From Candidatus Hydrogenedentota bacterium (lineage in GTDB: Bacteria > Hydrogenedentota > Hydrogenedentia > Hydrogenedentales > SLHB01), in NCBI GenBank assembly GCA_019695095.1, contig JAIBAQ010000001.1:47477-111476 (forward strand): DNA of 64,000 nt, given 5' to 3'. The notes beneath the pieces are model-generated. The model searched no databases and was not told the origin of the DNA. It saw nothing but the letters and a program-made list of their open reading frames with translations. The stretch's first letter is position 1, and each line of letters begins with the position of its first letter. Positions 26,924 to 35,800 of this stretch are shown in pieces. The translations under genes were made by a program, and so were the position numbers.

Positions 26924-28480
26924 CTACTGAATCGCTTCCGCGAGATTCACGTATTGATCCTTCAGAAGAGGATACAAATCGCGGTATATCGCGTAGAGTT
27001 TCGCGTATTTCGCGTGCGTCTCCGGATTGGGCTTCGAGTGTTCGCCTAGCCGAACCCAGTTCTTCACCACGTCGTAGTTCTTGTAGATGCCAACGCCGAC
27101 GCCTGCCGCCACCGCGTTGCCAACCGGGGCGCCCTTCGACGACTGAGCGTAGGCACACTCCACGTTAAGAATGTCCGCGATAATCTGTCGCCACATGGGA
27201 CTGTGCGCGCCGCCCTCGCTCAGAATCATTGGCAAGTCCATCTTCACGCCACTCGCGCGCATCAAATCGAAGTTGTGCCGCAGACCGTAACCCGCGCCTT
27301 CCATCAATGCGCGAATGAGATGGCCGCGCCCATGATCGAGACTCAGGCCGAATACCACGCCACGCGCGTGCGTATCCCATATCGGTGTGCGTTCGCCCAT
27401 GAAGTACGGCAACACGATTAGCCCATTGCTGCCCGGCGGCACGTTGCGCGCTTCGTCGTTCAGCATCACGTACGCGTCGCGTCCCGTCATCTTCTCCGCG
27501 GTCAATTCGAGTTGTCCGAAGTTGTCGCGAAAGTACCGGATCAACGCCCCGCAAGAGACCAGCGCTGCCAGCGTCGTGTAGAGCGTGCGCGAGTTGGCCG
27601 TGTGCACAATGGTAATCATGTCCTTCGTGAACGTCGGCGTCTCGTGTACCACGCCCAACACGCCCGCTGTACCCATGACCAACTGCGTTGAGCCGGGCTC
27701 TACCGCGCCGCCCGCAACCCATGCCGCATTGCAGTCCACCGTTCCCGCGACCACCGGCGTGCCCGCCGCAAGCCCTGTACGTTCCGAGGCTTCCCTTGTC
27801 ACCTCGCCGATCACTTCGTCGCACGCAAACGCTTCTGGTAGCTTGTCCGGGTCAAGGCCAATTTCTTCAAGCAGCGCCGTGTCCCACTTTCGTTTCACGA
27901 TGTCAAACGCGATACCAATGAGCGATGCGTTCGAATAGTCCGTCACTGCCTTTCCGGTCAGCTTCATGCACGGATAGTCCGCCGCCGTCTGAAGTTTGTA
28001 GGTCTTCTTATACAAGTCCGGACGATTCGCCTTTTCCCACATCAGCTTCGCCGTAGCGTAGTAGGGATCGATGGGATTCGCGCTCAGTTTGAAGACGCGC
28101 TCATCGCCGATATTCTGCTTCAACCACTCACATTCGGCCGTCGCCCGCCGGTCCATCCAGATGTGCCCGTTCGCCAACGGACGAAGATCTTTGTCCACGC
28201 AAATGCACGCGGGCGACAACGCACTAATTGAAACACCTTTGATATCTTTCGGATCGACCTTGGATTGTTTGATTGAAACTGCGATGGTGTCCGCCACCGC
28301 ATTCCAATACCACTCGGGGTCATGTTCGGCTTTGGCCCCGGGGTACTTTTCCCAGGCCTCTTTCGTTGTGATGAGTGGATACTCGATATAGTGCGTACCC
28401 AGGACGTTCCCTTCGACGTCCATCACCACCGCTTTGGTTCCACCTGTCCCCACATCGCAACCGACTAGGAATTGCCCCAT
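26924..28480 (-). CDS. FGGY-family carbohydrate kinase (xylulokinase-like)
   Basis: A 518-residue protein starting MGQFLVGCDVGTGGTKAVVMD, the phosphate-binding opening of the sugar-kinase/actin fold. Further landmarks are GVSISALSPACICVD, HIWMDRRA, the catalytic Asp region GTVDCNAAWVAGG, LVMGTAGVL, the FGGY signature region YFMGERTPIWDTHARGVVFG, and ILSEGGAHSPMWRQIIADIL. The family phosphorylates xylulose, ribulose, fuculose, rhamnulose or glycerol. It lies downstream of a fucose-isomerase-like gene, so a ketose from a deoxy or pentose sugar is the likely substrate. GGGAG before ATG 28480 supports the start. Confidence 0.88.
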   Translation of the reverse strand: MGQFLVGCDVGTGGTKAVVMDVEGNVLGTHYIEYPLITTKEAWEKYPGAKAEHDPEWYWNAVADTIAVSIKQSKVDPKDIKGVSISALSPACICVDKDLRPLANGHIWMDRRATAECEWLKQNIGDERVFKLSANPIDPYYATAKLMWEKANRPDLYKKTYKLQTAADYPCMKLTGKAVTDYSNASLIGIAFDIVKRKWDTALLEEIGLDPDKLPEAFACDEVIGEVTREASERTGLAAGTPVVAGTVDCNAAWVAGGAVEPGSTQLVMGTAGVLGVVHETPTFTKDMITIVHTANSRTLYTTLAALVSCGALIRYFRDNFGQLELTAEKMTGRDAYVMLNDEARNVPPGSNGLIVLPYFMGERTPIWDTHARGVVFGLSLDHGRGHLIRALMEGAGYGLRHNFDLMRASGVKMDLPMILSEGGAHSPMWRQIIADILNVECAYAQSSKGAPVGNAVAAGVGVGIYKNYDVVKNWVRLGEHSKPNPETHAKYAKLYAIYRDLYPLLKDQYVNLAEAIQ

Positions 28481-28536
28481 GACACACGCTCCCGTTTGTC
28501 TTTGTAATGACACGTGCTTACTTTTAAAAATGACAA

Positions 28537-28569
28537 CAAAAAAGCGCCCGCCATCGCTGACGAGCGCTT
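28537..28569 (-). terminator. Hairpin with T tract between isomerase and kinase genes
   Basis: Read on the minus strand, AAGCGC (28564-28569) pairs with GCGCTT (28542-28547), extended by partial pairing of the inner bases, and is followed by a run of T (TTTTTTG). It lies 37 bases after the isomerase stop and about 57 bases before the kinase start. It should lower kinase expression relative to the isomerase, either as a partial terminator or by protecting the upstream mRNA 3' end. Confidence 0.6.
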
Positions 28570-28605
28570 GAGATCAACTGCCTTCTGCGAATCGCATCTT
28601 CATCT

Positions 28606-30201
28606 TCAGCTCAACGTATTCTTCACGTCGCCCGCGACACGCGTCGGGATACCAAGGTTGAGACACACGCTCACGAGTTCCTGAACGATATCGCCGTAGC
28701 CAATGGTAATGTGGTTCGACATGTGGGACGCCATCAACTCGTTTCGGTCGTAACCCGGAATGTAGACGTTCGCAATCGGCCACACCGGCGTCGTTTTGTC
28801 GAGGCGATCCTTCACTTCCTTCTCGGGCATTTCCAGCACTTCGCCCGTGCCGCAGTCCATGCCCAACTGACCGAACTGTTCGTAACAACGCGCCCACGTG
28901 ATCGTGCCAGGCTTCGATATGCCAGAACACGTGCCGCCGCCCAGCGGGAAATACATCGCCGGTTGACGGTAGATCTTCGTGTTCTTCCAGCCGTTCCAGT
29001 GCGCGGGAGGAGCGCCGCCGGAAATCTCGAACACCCACGCGAACTTGCCGTCGTACTCGCGTCCCCAGCGTACGTCGTGCAATGTCGTTTCGGGATCCAT
29101 CTTCTTCATCTGGTAGATATCGTGCATCAGCAACTGCGGAATGCCAGCGCCGAGGTCGCCTTCGTTGAAATGGACAATGGGTTTGCCCTTGTTGATGACT
29201 TTCCCGGTTGCCGGGCTGACCACGTCGGGACGGTCGGCGTTGTTCAGCATGCCTTCCACCAAGTCCGATGCGGGCACCGAACGCACGAGTCCGTACTGAT
29301 AGGGAATACCAACCGACGCCAACCCATAGCGTTCGTAGATACGGGCCGCCGCAGCGTACATCTTCATCTGGGAAAGCACCTGCGCGTGCGTGAGCTGCTT
29401 GAACTGATCGTATCCCCAATCGAACCAAGCGCCTTTCTTCACCAGCCAGTTGAGGTACTTCTGACCTTCTTCATCGCTCACGAGCTTCATCTCGGCGAGC
29501 AGATCGGACTGGTTCAGGTATTCGATCGGCATACCTGCCGCGCCGACCTTGCCGGGGTCGAGGACCGCGTTCAACATCCCCATGCATCCCGGATCGAATT
29601 GACCCATGATGCGCTTGTTCTTGCGAATGTCCGCAGCAAGTTCTTCGCCCAGTTTTGCGGCCTTGCTCGAAAGCTTCAGCTTCGACGCGTCAACCACGTG
29701 ATCCATCTTGTGTGTCGTCTTGCCGGTCTTCACCCATTCGCCGAGCTTCTTCATGAAGTACTCGTCATCAAGGAAGTGATCGCTCCACAGGCGGGAATGC
29801 TCCACCGACAAACGCGAAAGCGTGCCGGAATGGTTCAGCAGGGCGACAAGACCAGGCCATGTTCCGTCGAAGTTCGCGAGCAACAGGATGGGCCCCTTGT
29901 GCGTCTGCAGCGGACCGCTAACGTGGTGCGCGTACGCCCAGCAGCTCAGCACAACGACGACCGGCGCATTCGGATCGATCTTCGAGAAGACGGATGTCCC
30001 CTCACACTGCTTCGTCAGAAACCCGTGCTTCCGCTTCTTGTCGTAATCGGGATACACCTCGGTCTTTACACCGAGCTTCGTGAAGGCCTGCTTAACGGCC
30101 TTCAACGTCTCTTCCTGCATCGGCCAGCACACGACACCCGCCGAATCCCGAAAGTCGCCGTTCGAAATCAGATAGACCTTTTTGCCCTTGTCCTTGCTCA
30201 T
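28606..30201 (-). CDS. L-fucose isomerase-like protein
   Basis: A 531-residue protein: KKVYLISNGDFRDSAGVVCW at the start, VVVVLSCWAYAHHVSGPL, PILLLANFDGTWPGLVALLN, and VHFNEGDLGAGIPQLLMHD in the C-terminal metal-binding half, where Glu and Asp residues would hold the divalent metal. This matches the fucose/arabinose isomerase fold, which interconverts aldoses and ketoses; many members of this subgroup have unknown sugars. The ATG at 30201 has GGAGG about twelve bases before it. Next to a FGGY kinase, it forms a compact isomerase-kinase pathway. Confidence 0.82.
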   Translation of the reverse strand: MSKDKGKKVYLISNGDFRDSAGVVCWPMQEETLKAVKQAFTKLGVKTEVYPDYDKKRKHGFLTKQCEGTSVFSKIDPNAPVVVVLSCWAYAHHVSGPLQTHKGPILLLANFDGTWPGLVALLNHSGTLSRLSVEHSRLWSDHFLDDEYFMKKLGEWVKTGKTTHKMDHVVDASKLKLSSKAAKLGEELAADIRKNKRIMGQFDPGCMGMLNAVLDPGKVGAAGMPIEYLNQSDLLAEMKLVSDEEGQKYLNWLVKKGAWFDWGYDQFKQLTHAQVLSQMKMYAAAARIYERYGLASVGIPYQYGLVRSVPASDLVEGMLNNADRPDVVSPATGKVINKGKPIVHFNEGDLGAGIPQLLMHDIYQMKKMDPETTLHDVRWGREYDGKFAWVFEISGGAPPAHWNGWKNTKIYRQPAMYFPLGGGTCSGISKPGTITWARCYEQFGQLGMDCGTGEVLEMPEKEVKDRLDKTTPVWPIANVYIPGYDRNELMASHMSNHITIGYGDIVQELVSVCLNLGIPTRVAGDVKNTLS

Positions 30202-30458
30202 GGTCCCCGTTCCTCCTGTTCCGCCCAGTCTGCAATCCGCCGCCGCTCGCGCGCAGATAGTATTGCCAGGGGAGTTGTTTATCTTCATTCGCCAACCGTC
30301 CCGCGAGCCGCTGTTGCCCCCCTCGCCGGTCAATCGCCGCAACAGGATAGCACACGAACACCAAAAGCGCGACAAGGCAAAGCCAGACACTTACAAGGGC
30401 TGACGTAGCACCGAGTCACCCAGGAACGGACGATGGACGTTCGCCAAGAAGGCAGTCC

Positions 30459-30890
30459 TTAGTCGTGCGAACTTCCAAAGACCCACTTCACCCTGATTCC
30501 CTCGCCGGAGACCTTTCCTGGGATATAGCGAATCGTGCAGTCGCCGCCATACCAATCAACGACTCTAAGGCGGCCCCGATCATCGGGCAAGCTGGCCAAA
30601 GTAGTGCCATCTGGCAACAAGAATCGAGCCGAGTCTCCGGGAGTGGCTTCCACTTTAACGGCCAGAATCTCCGGCTTCGAACTTGCGGGATGAAGGATTA
30701 GCTCATGCTCGGCCCGCGGATCAGGGATTGTCTCCTCTCCGTCCCAGCCCTTCAGCCAAAGCGTAACAGGGCCGTATCTCTGCAGGAGCCGATCCGAACC
30801 GCCGAAAGCCATGAAAAGGCTCGTGCCTATTATGACGGAAAGACCCAAAAAGAGAAGAAGCCTCATCACCTTTGCATCCCGCCACGCCAT
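30459..30890 (-). CDS. Small exported or membrane-anchored protein of unknown function
   Basis: A 143-residue protein with an N-terminal hydrophobic stretch (LLLFLGLSVIIGTSLFMAF) and a beta-rich C-terminal domain (EILAVKVEATPGDSARFLLPDG, RLRVVDWYGGDCTIRYIPG). A second in-frame ATG eight codons in is an equally plausible start, with AAAGGTG close to it. It begins 17 bases after the stop of the BNR/TSP3 surface protein, so the two are probably co-transcribed and this may be its accessory. I do not recognise the family. Confidence 0.65.
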   Translation of the reverse strand: MAWRDAKVMRLLLFLGLSVIIGTSLFMAFGGSDRLLQRYGPVTLWLKGWDGEETIPDPRAEHELILHPASSKPEILAVKVEATPGDSARFLLPDGTTLASLPDDRGRLRVVDWYGGDCTIRYIPGKVSGEGIRVKWVFGSSHD

Positions 30891-30906
30891 CGGTCTCGCA
30901 AGTCGT

Positions 30907-32580
30907 TCACGCTCTTCTCATTTGGAGCTTGGCTACAGTCACGAAGCCAATCACCGCTATCAAGATTAACACCACAGGTACTCCACTTAAAGGCACCTGC
31001 GGTACCTCCAGGGCATCATAGGGATCGGTTCCCATTTCCACTTCGATACCATCTGCAATTCCGTCGTTGTCAGAATCGGTATCCAAGTAATTAGGCAATC
31101 CGTCGGAGTCGCCGTCGGCTACACCCTCATCGACGTCAGACATCCAGTCGCCATCAGAATCCGCATCCAGGTAGTTTGGAGTCCCATCGTGATCCGAGTC
31201 AGCAGTGGTCTCGACACCGTTTGCGATCCCGTCTTCGTCGCTGTCGCCGCTCGGTCCATTCAAGTCGTAGCGCGAGACCATGGAATACACGCGATCGGGG
31301 GAACCAGTCGCGACGTATGTGCCCAGCCAGGTTCCGTTCTTGCCCGCGACCAAATACGTATCACTATAGTAGGGTATCCACGACGACAAGGCGCTCCTGG
31401 TCGTCCAAGTAGCCCCGGCATCAGTCGAAATCATCGTTCCAGACTCCGAGCTAGCCCCGGACCAAAGAGTCAGCCAACGTCCTCGCCTGTCCGTGGCAAT
31501 ACTTGGGTATGTGTCCGTGCTCGCATAGCCATCACTTACGGTCATTTCTTCCATTGGAAACCAAGTGGCGCCATGATTGGCTGAGCGAAGGGAGAAAAGA
31601 TCGTCATCGGAATCATCGCTAAAACCATGCGTTCCTTTTGAAGACCACACGAGTACGACATTTCCAGCTTCATCCGATGCCATCGAAGGGTACCCGTCGG
31701 AATCGTCGCCGATTGCGGTGTGCGAAAGCGCCTGAGGAAGCGACCATGAACTGGCACTGCTGACTTTTCTGGAAAATAGGATGTCCCAATCCGTTCCAAT
31801 CGTCCCGCCGAGGCTGTTGTTGGAACTCCAAGCAAGGATCCAGTTCCCCGAACCCGAATAGACAACCGCGCTCGACAGCACGGGCCATTCTGTTGTTGTT
31901 ACCGCCAATGACTGAATGATGGACCTAGTAGCCCACGATACACCGTTATTCGTGGACACCGAGGCGTGCATAGCATATTTTGCCGTAAGCTCCCCAACAC
32001 GCTCTCCGAAATACCAACTGACGACCCATGTGCCCTGGCCGTCCGTTGTAATTTTGGCTTGTAACGCAAAGAAAGTGTCAGTAGCCACCTGACTGTTCAC
32101 CCGAACGCGATCGGACCAACTCAAACCATCGTCAACAGTGCGTGTCGCAAAGATGTCCCCATTGTTCCACATCACGACCCACGCCCCGTTTCCGTACGCT
32201 ATGGTCGGATAACGATCCCAATCTGACGTTCCATCCACTGCCATATCGTCCAGTAGAAGCGCAGGCGCGGACCAAGTGACTCCGTCGTCGCCAGACCTGG
32301 CATAGTAGATATCGCTGTCCCAGCCGTTCCCAAGGCTGCTATCGGCGACACTCCAGGCCATGATCCAGACACCATTCCCATTCGTGGCCGAACTCACTCC
32401 ATCTGCCGTGGAGGCGCTGAGATGTAGCACGGGATCCTCAAATGTACTTTGCGCATTTCCGAACGGAGCTAGCGTCGCGACGACCCAGGCGAGCAAGGCA
32501 AATCGAAATTTCCGGTGACATCCACGCGCTATGAAAGTGGACGCAATCCGACATACAGGCAGCGGCAATACTCGACGCAT
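30907..32580 (-). CDS. Sialidase-like BNR propeller with TSP3 repeats and C-terminal anchor
   Basis: A 557-residue exported protein (signal ending near FGNAQS). At least five Asp-box motifs (SGDDGVTW, TVDDGLSW, STNNGVSW, SANHGATW, STDAGATW) define a six-bladed sialidase-type propeller, but I see no clear Arg triad or Tyr/Glu nucleophile pair, so it may be non-catalytic. From about residue 440 a calcium-binding thrombospondin type 3 array follows (DSDEDGIANG, DSDHDGTPNYLD, DSDGLPNYLD, DSDNDGIADG). It ends with VPLSGVPVVLILIAVIGFV plus a basic tail, a sorting-signal-like architecture. AAGGGGG before the ATG supports the start. Confidence 0.78.
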   Translation of the reverse strand: MRRVLPLPVCRIASTFIARGCHRKFRFALLAWVVATLAPFGNAQSTFEDPVLHLSASTADGVSSATNGNGVWIMAWSVADSSLGNGWDSDIYYARSGDDGVTWSAPALLLDDMAVDGTSDWDRYPTIAYGNGAWVVMWNNGDIFATRTVDDGLSWSDRVRVNSQVATDTFFALQAKITTDGQGTWVVSWYFGERVGELTAKYAMHASVSTNNGVSWATRSIIQSLAVTTTEWPVLSSAVVYSGSGNWILAWSSNNSLGGTIGTDWDILFSRKVSSASSWSLPQALSHTAIGDDSDGYPSMASDEAGNVVLVWSSKGTHGFSDDSDDDLFSLRSANHGATWFPMEEMTVSDGYASTDTYPSIATDRRGRWLTLWSGASSESGTMISTDAGATWTTRSALSSWIPYYSDTYLVAGKNGTWLGTYVATGSPDRVYSMVSRYDLNGPSGDSDEDGIANGVETTADSDHDGTPNYLDADSDGDWMSDVDEGVADGDSDGLPNYLDTDSDNDGIADGIEVEMGTDPYDALEVPQVPLSGVPVVLILIAVIGFVTVAKLQMRRA

Positions 32581-32843
32581 TCTTGTTCCCCCTTCTACAA
32601 ATGAGAACCTGCCAATCCTTGCCCCCCTGACGAAGGATTATTCTCAGTGTGCGATGCAACCATTGCATTATAGAACTATTTTCTGTGATTCACAAGGTTC
32701 TTACTATCGCCGAAATCTAAGCCTTACTGGAGAATTCAGCCACGTTTCACTTAGGAATCCTGTGTGTCCGACCTTGAATTCAACTATTACCCTTTCGCTC
32801 TGGTAGACTACTTCTCAGAATCTTCCGGGGGAGAAAGAGCACC

Positions 32844-35800
32844 ATGACCCGTCGTACCTTTCTTGTGCGTTTCGTTCTCGTCTTATTGGTCCCCTTCGCA
32901 TGTGTATTTGCCGCAGCTGGGCCACAGGAAGGCGCGTGGGGGCATGCGCTAGACATACGAGACGGCGCCATTGAGATAGCCGCAGACCCCGCGTTCTCTC
33001 GTCTCCCCCTAACTATAGAATGCCGCGTGAAGCTGCTGGCCAGCGATCAATACAATATCCTCGTCGCCAACGAAACGAAGGCATCGGCCACGCATTGGGA
33101 AATCTTCACGACGCCCGGAGATGGCATCTTGCACGCCTACCTGCCGGGCCGTTCCCCTGATCACGTGCACACAACTGCGCGCGTCGCAGACGGGAACTGG
33201 CACAGTGTTGGTCTTGTGCTTGAGGAAACCCAAGCCCGCTTGTACGTGGATGGAACCGAAGTTGGCCGTCTCGACGCTGCTGCCCCGGCCCAGCCGGGTG
33301 TTCCAGGGCCGCTGGTCTTCGGCGGACTGGCCGAAGGCGGTATGTCGTGCGCAGGACTTATTGATGACATCCGAATCTCTAACGTGTCTCGTGACATTGC
33401 GGGCTTGCCCTCCACTGAGCTGGCAACCGACGATTCCACGATCGGACTTTGGCATTTCGCCGCCGACGCTGTCACAAAGGACTCCTCACAGGGTGCGCAT
33501 GACGGGAAACTGAAGCCAACGCAGGCCGCATACAAGAAGGGACTGGAAGTCCCCGGCGGCATGTCCACGGCCTTCCAAGCCTTGCCACCGGCCGAAGACA
33601 CGGCTCCAGTGCGTGCCGCGTTGGACGGCGTCGTGAAACGCTTGAATCTAAAATCCATCGCCGCCGACCAAGTCTCCGACGCCGCGCTCCGCGAATGGAG
33701 TTGGGATTACCAGTGGAACGGTCAGAAGGAATACCCGGAGAGCCGTCCTGGCGGCCCCGACCCCGAAAAGTTGAAACGCGAAGTCTACGACGAGTCCGCA
33801 CTCACGTTGGATTCCGACGGCGGCCCCCTCGGAACCGTGCTGCGCCGCACGGAGACTCTCGCTGCGGCATTGATTCGCGACGGCAAATCGGAAGCTGTTG
33901 AAGCGCTACTCGCCGATCTGAATGTTCTAAAGCAGCAGGCCTCCGGGGCGACGCGTGATTCGGATGACTACAAAGCCCTCTACTTCGCCGTATGCGCCAT
34001 TCGCCGGCAACTCGTGCTGGGCAACTCGCTTCTGGATTTCGACTCCATCCTCTTCGTCGCGCGCGGCACATTCGAAGGATCGGTGCGCTCCAACCCATCC
34101 ACAGCCGACGTACAGGGCGGCCATTTCGTCACGCAGTATTTTGGGTTCAATGCGCTGCCCGGCGGCGGCCTCTACATGGTCCGCAACTTCAAAGCCAAAC
34201 CCGAAATCGTCAACATACTCGCGGACTCCGTCGTGCAGAACGGCCGTCTCGCGGGCCGCAAACTCGATTACGGCGCGTTTGCCACGCCCGATCTCTCGTA
34301 CGACGGCAAGACCGTCGTGTTCGCGTGGACCGAGAACAGCGAGCACAAGTGGATCTACTCGAAGAAGACTTGCTTCCATCTCTTCAAGGTCAATATCGAC
34401 GGTTCCAACCTCGTGCAACTCACCGACGGCGACGTGAACGACTTCGACGCGTGCTGGCTGCCCGATGGGCGCATTGCGTTTGTCTCCGAACGTCGCGGTG
34501 GATTTATCCGTTGCTTTGCGGATCCGCTCAACGTACGCAGTTACACGCTCTTCTCCATGCGCGACGACGGCAGCGACATCCGCCCGCTGAGCTACTTCGA
34601 GACCAGCGAGTGGAATCCTTCCGTCAACAACTCCGGACAGTTGGTCTTCACGCGCTGGGACTATGTGGACCGCGAGAACTGCCTCGGAACGCGTTTCTGG
34701 ATCAGCAATCCCGATGGCACAAATCCACGCGCTCCCCACGGCAACTACCCCTTGCCCTACCACACGTTCCCGGACCACGAACCGTATCGTGTCGAAAACG
34801 GACGCGAATGGGACAGCCGCTTTGGCGCGCCGCTCGTCGAAATGGGGATTCGCTCAATACCCAATTCGCCGCTTTATGTCTTCACTGCCGCGCCGCATCA
34901 CGGCGAGGTGTACGGGTCGTTGTGCATCCTCGATCTGCGCCACGAAGACGACCACCACATGAGCCAGGTCAGGCGCGTCACTCCCGACGAGCCTTTCCCC
35001 GAAACCGAGATGCCCAACCGCCGCCACTATAAATACGGCACGCCGTGGCCATTGAGCGAAGACTTTTTCCTCTGCAACGTATGGGAGAATCTTGCGCTCG
35101 TCGACCGCTACGGCAACAAAGAAGTGCTTTGCGATTTGCGTTCCATGCCTTGCGCGCAAGACGAGCGCCTCCGCCTCTGCGAACCGATTCCTGTTCGACC
35201 GCGCCCCGTCCCCGCAGTCATCCCGTCCAAGGTGCGGCAACAGCCCGGCGACGCCGCGCCCAACGCCACCGTCGCTGTCATGAATGTGTACGACTCCGAT
35301 CTACCACTTCCCGAAGGCGCCAAAATAAAGTGGCTTCGCATCGTGCAGAACATCCCAAAATCCAATTCGAATATTGGCGAGCCCATGATCGGATATGAGC
35401 GCGAAAACACGCCGCGCATCCCCTTGGGCATCGTCCCGGTGGAAGACGACGGCAGTGCCTACTTCGAAGCGCCCGTCGCCAAGCAGCTCATCTTTCAAAT
35501 ACTCGACGAGAACTTTATGGCCGTACAGTCTATGCGGTCGTCGGCATTCGTCCATCCCGGCGAGCAGCTTTCCTGCCTGGGATGCCACGAGAACACGCAG
35601 CAGGCCGCTCGCCGCGACACGCAGCCACTCGCCATGCGCCGCGCACCTTCGAAACTGGAGCCGGAGTGCGGCCCCGTCGAACCCGTCAGCTACTACCGGC
35701 AGATCAAGCCCATCTTCGAGCAAAAGTGCCTGCCGTGTCACAAGGAGAAAGCCAAGGGTCCCCAAGACATGAGCTATGAGGCTCTGAAAGAGGACTATAC

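Noticed and set aside
28711..30408. A 565-residue plus-strand open frame
   Set aside because: It mirrors the fucose-isomerase-like gene on the other strand, whose motifs and start site are clear.
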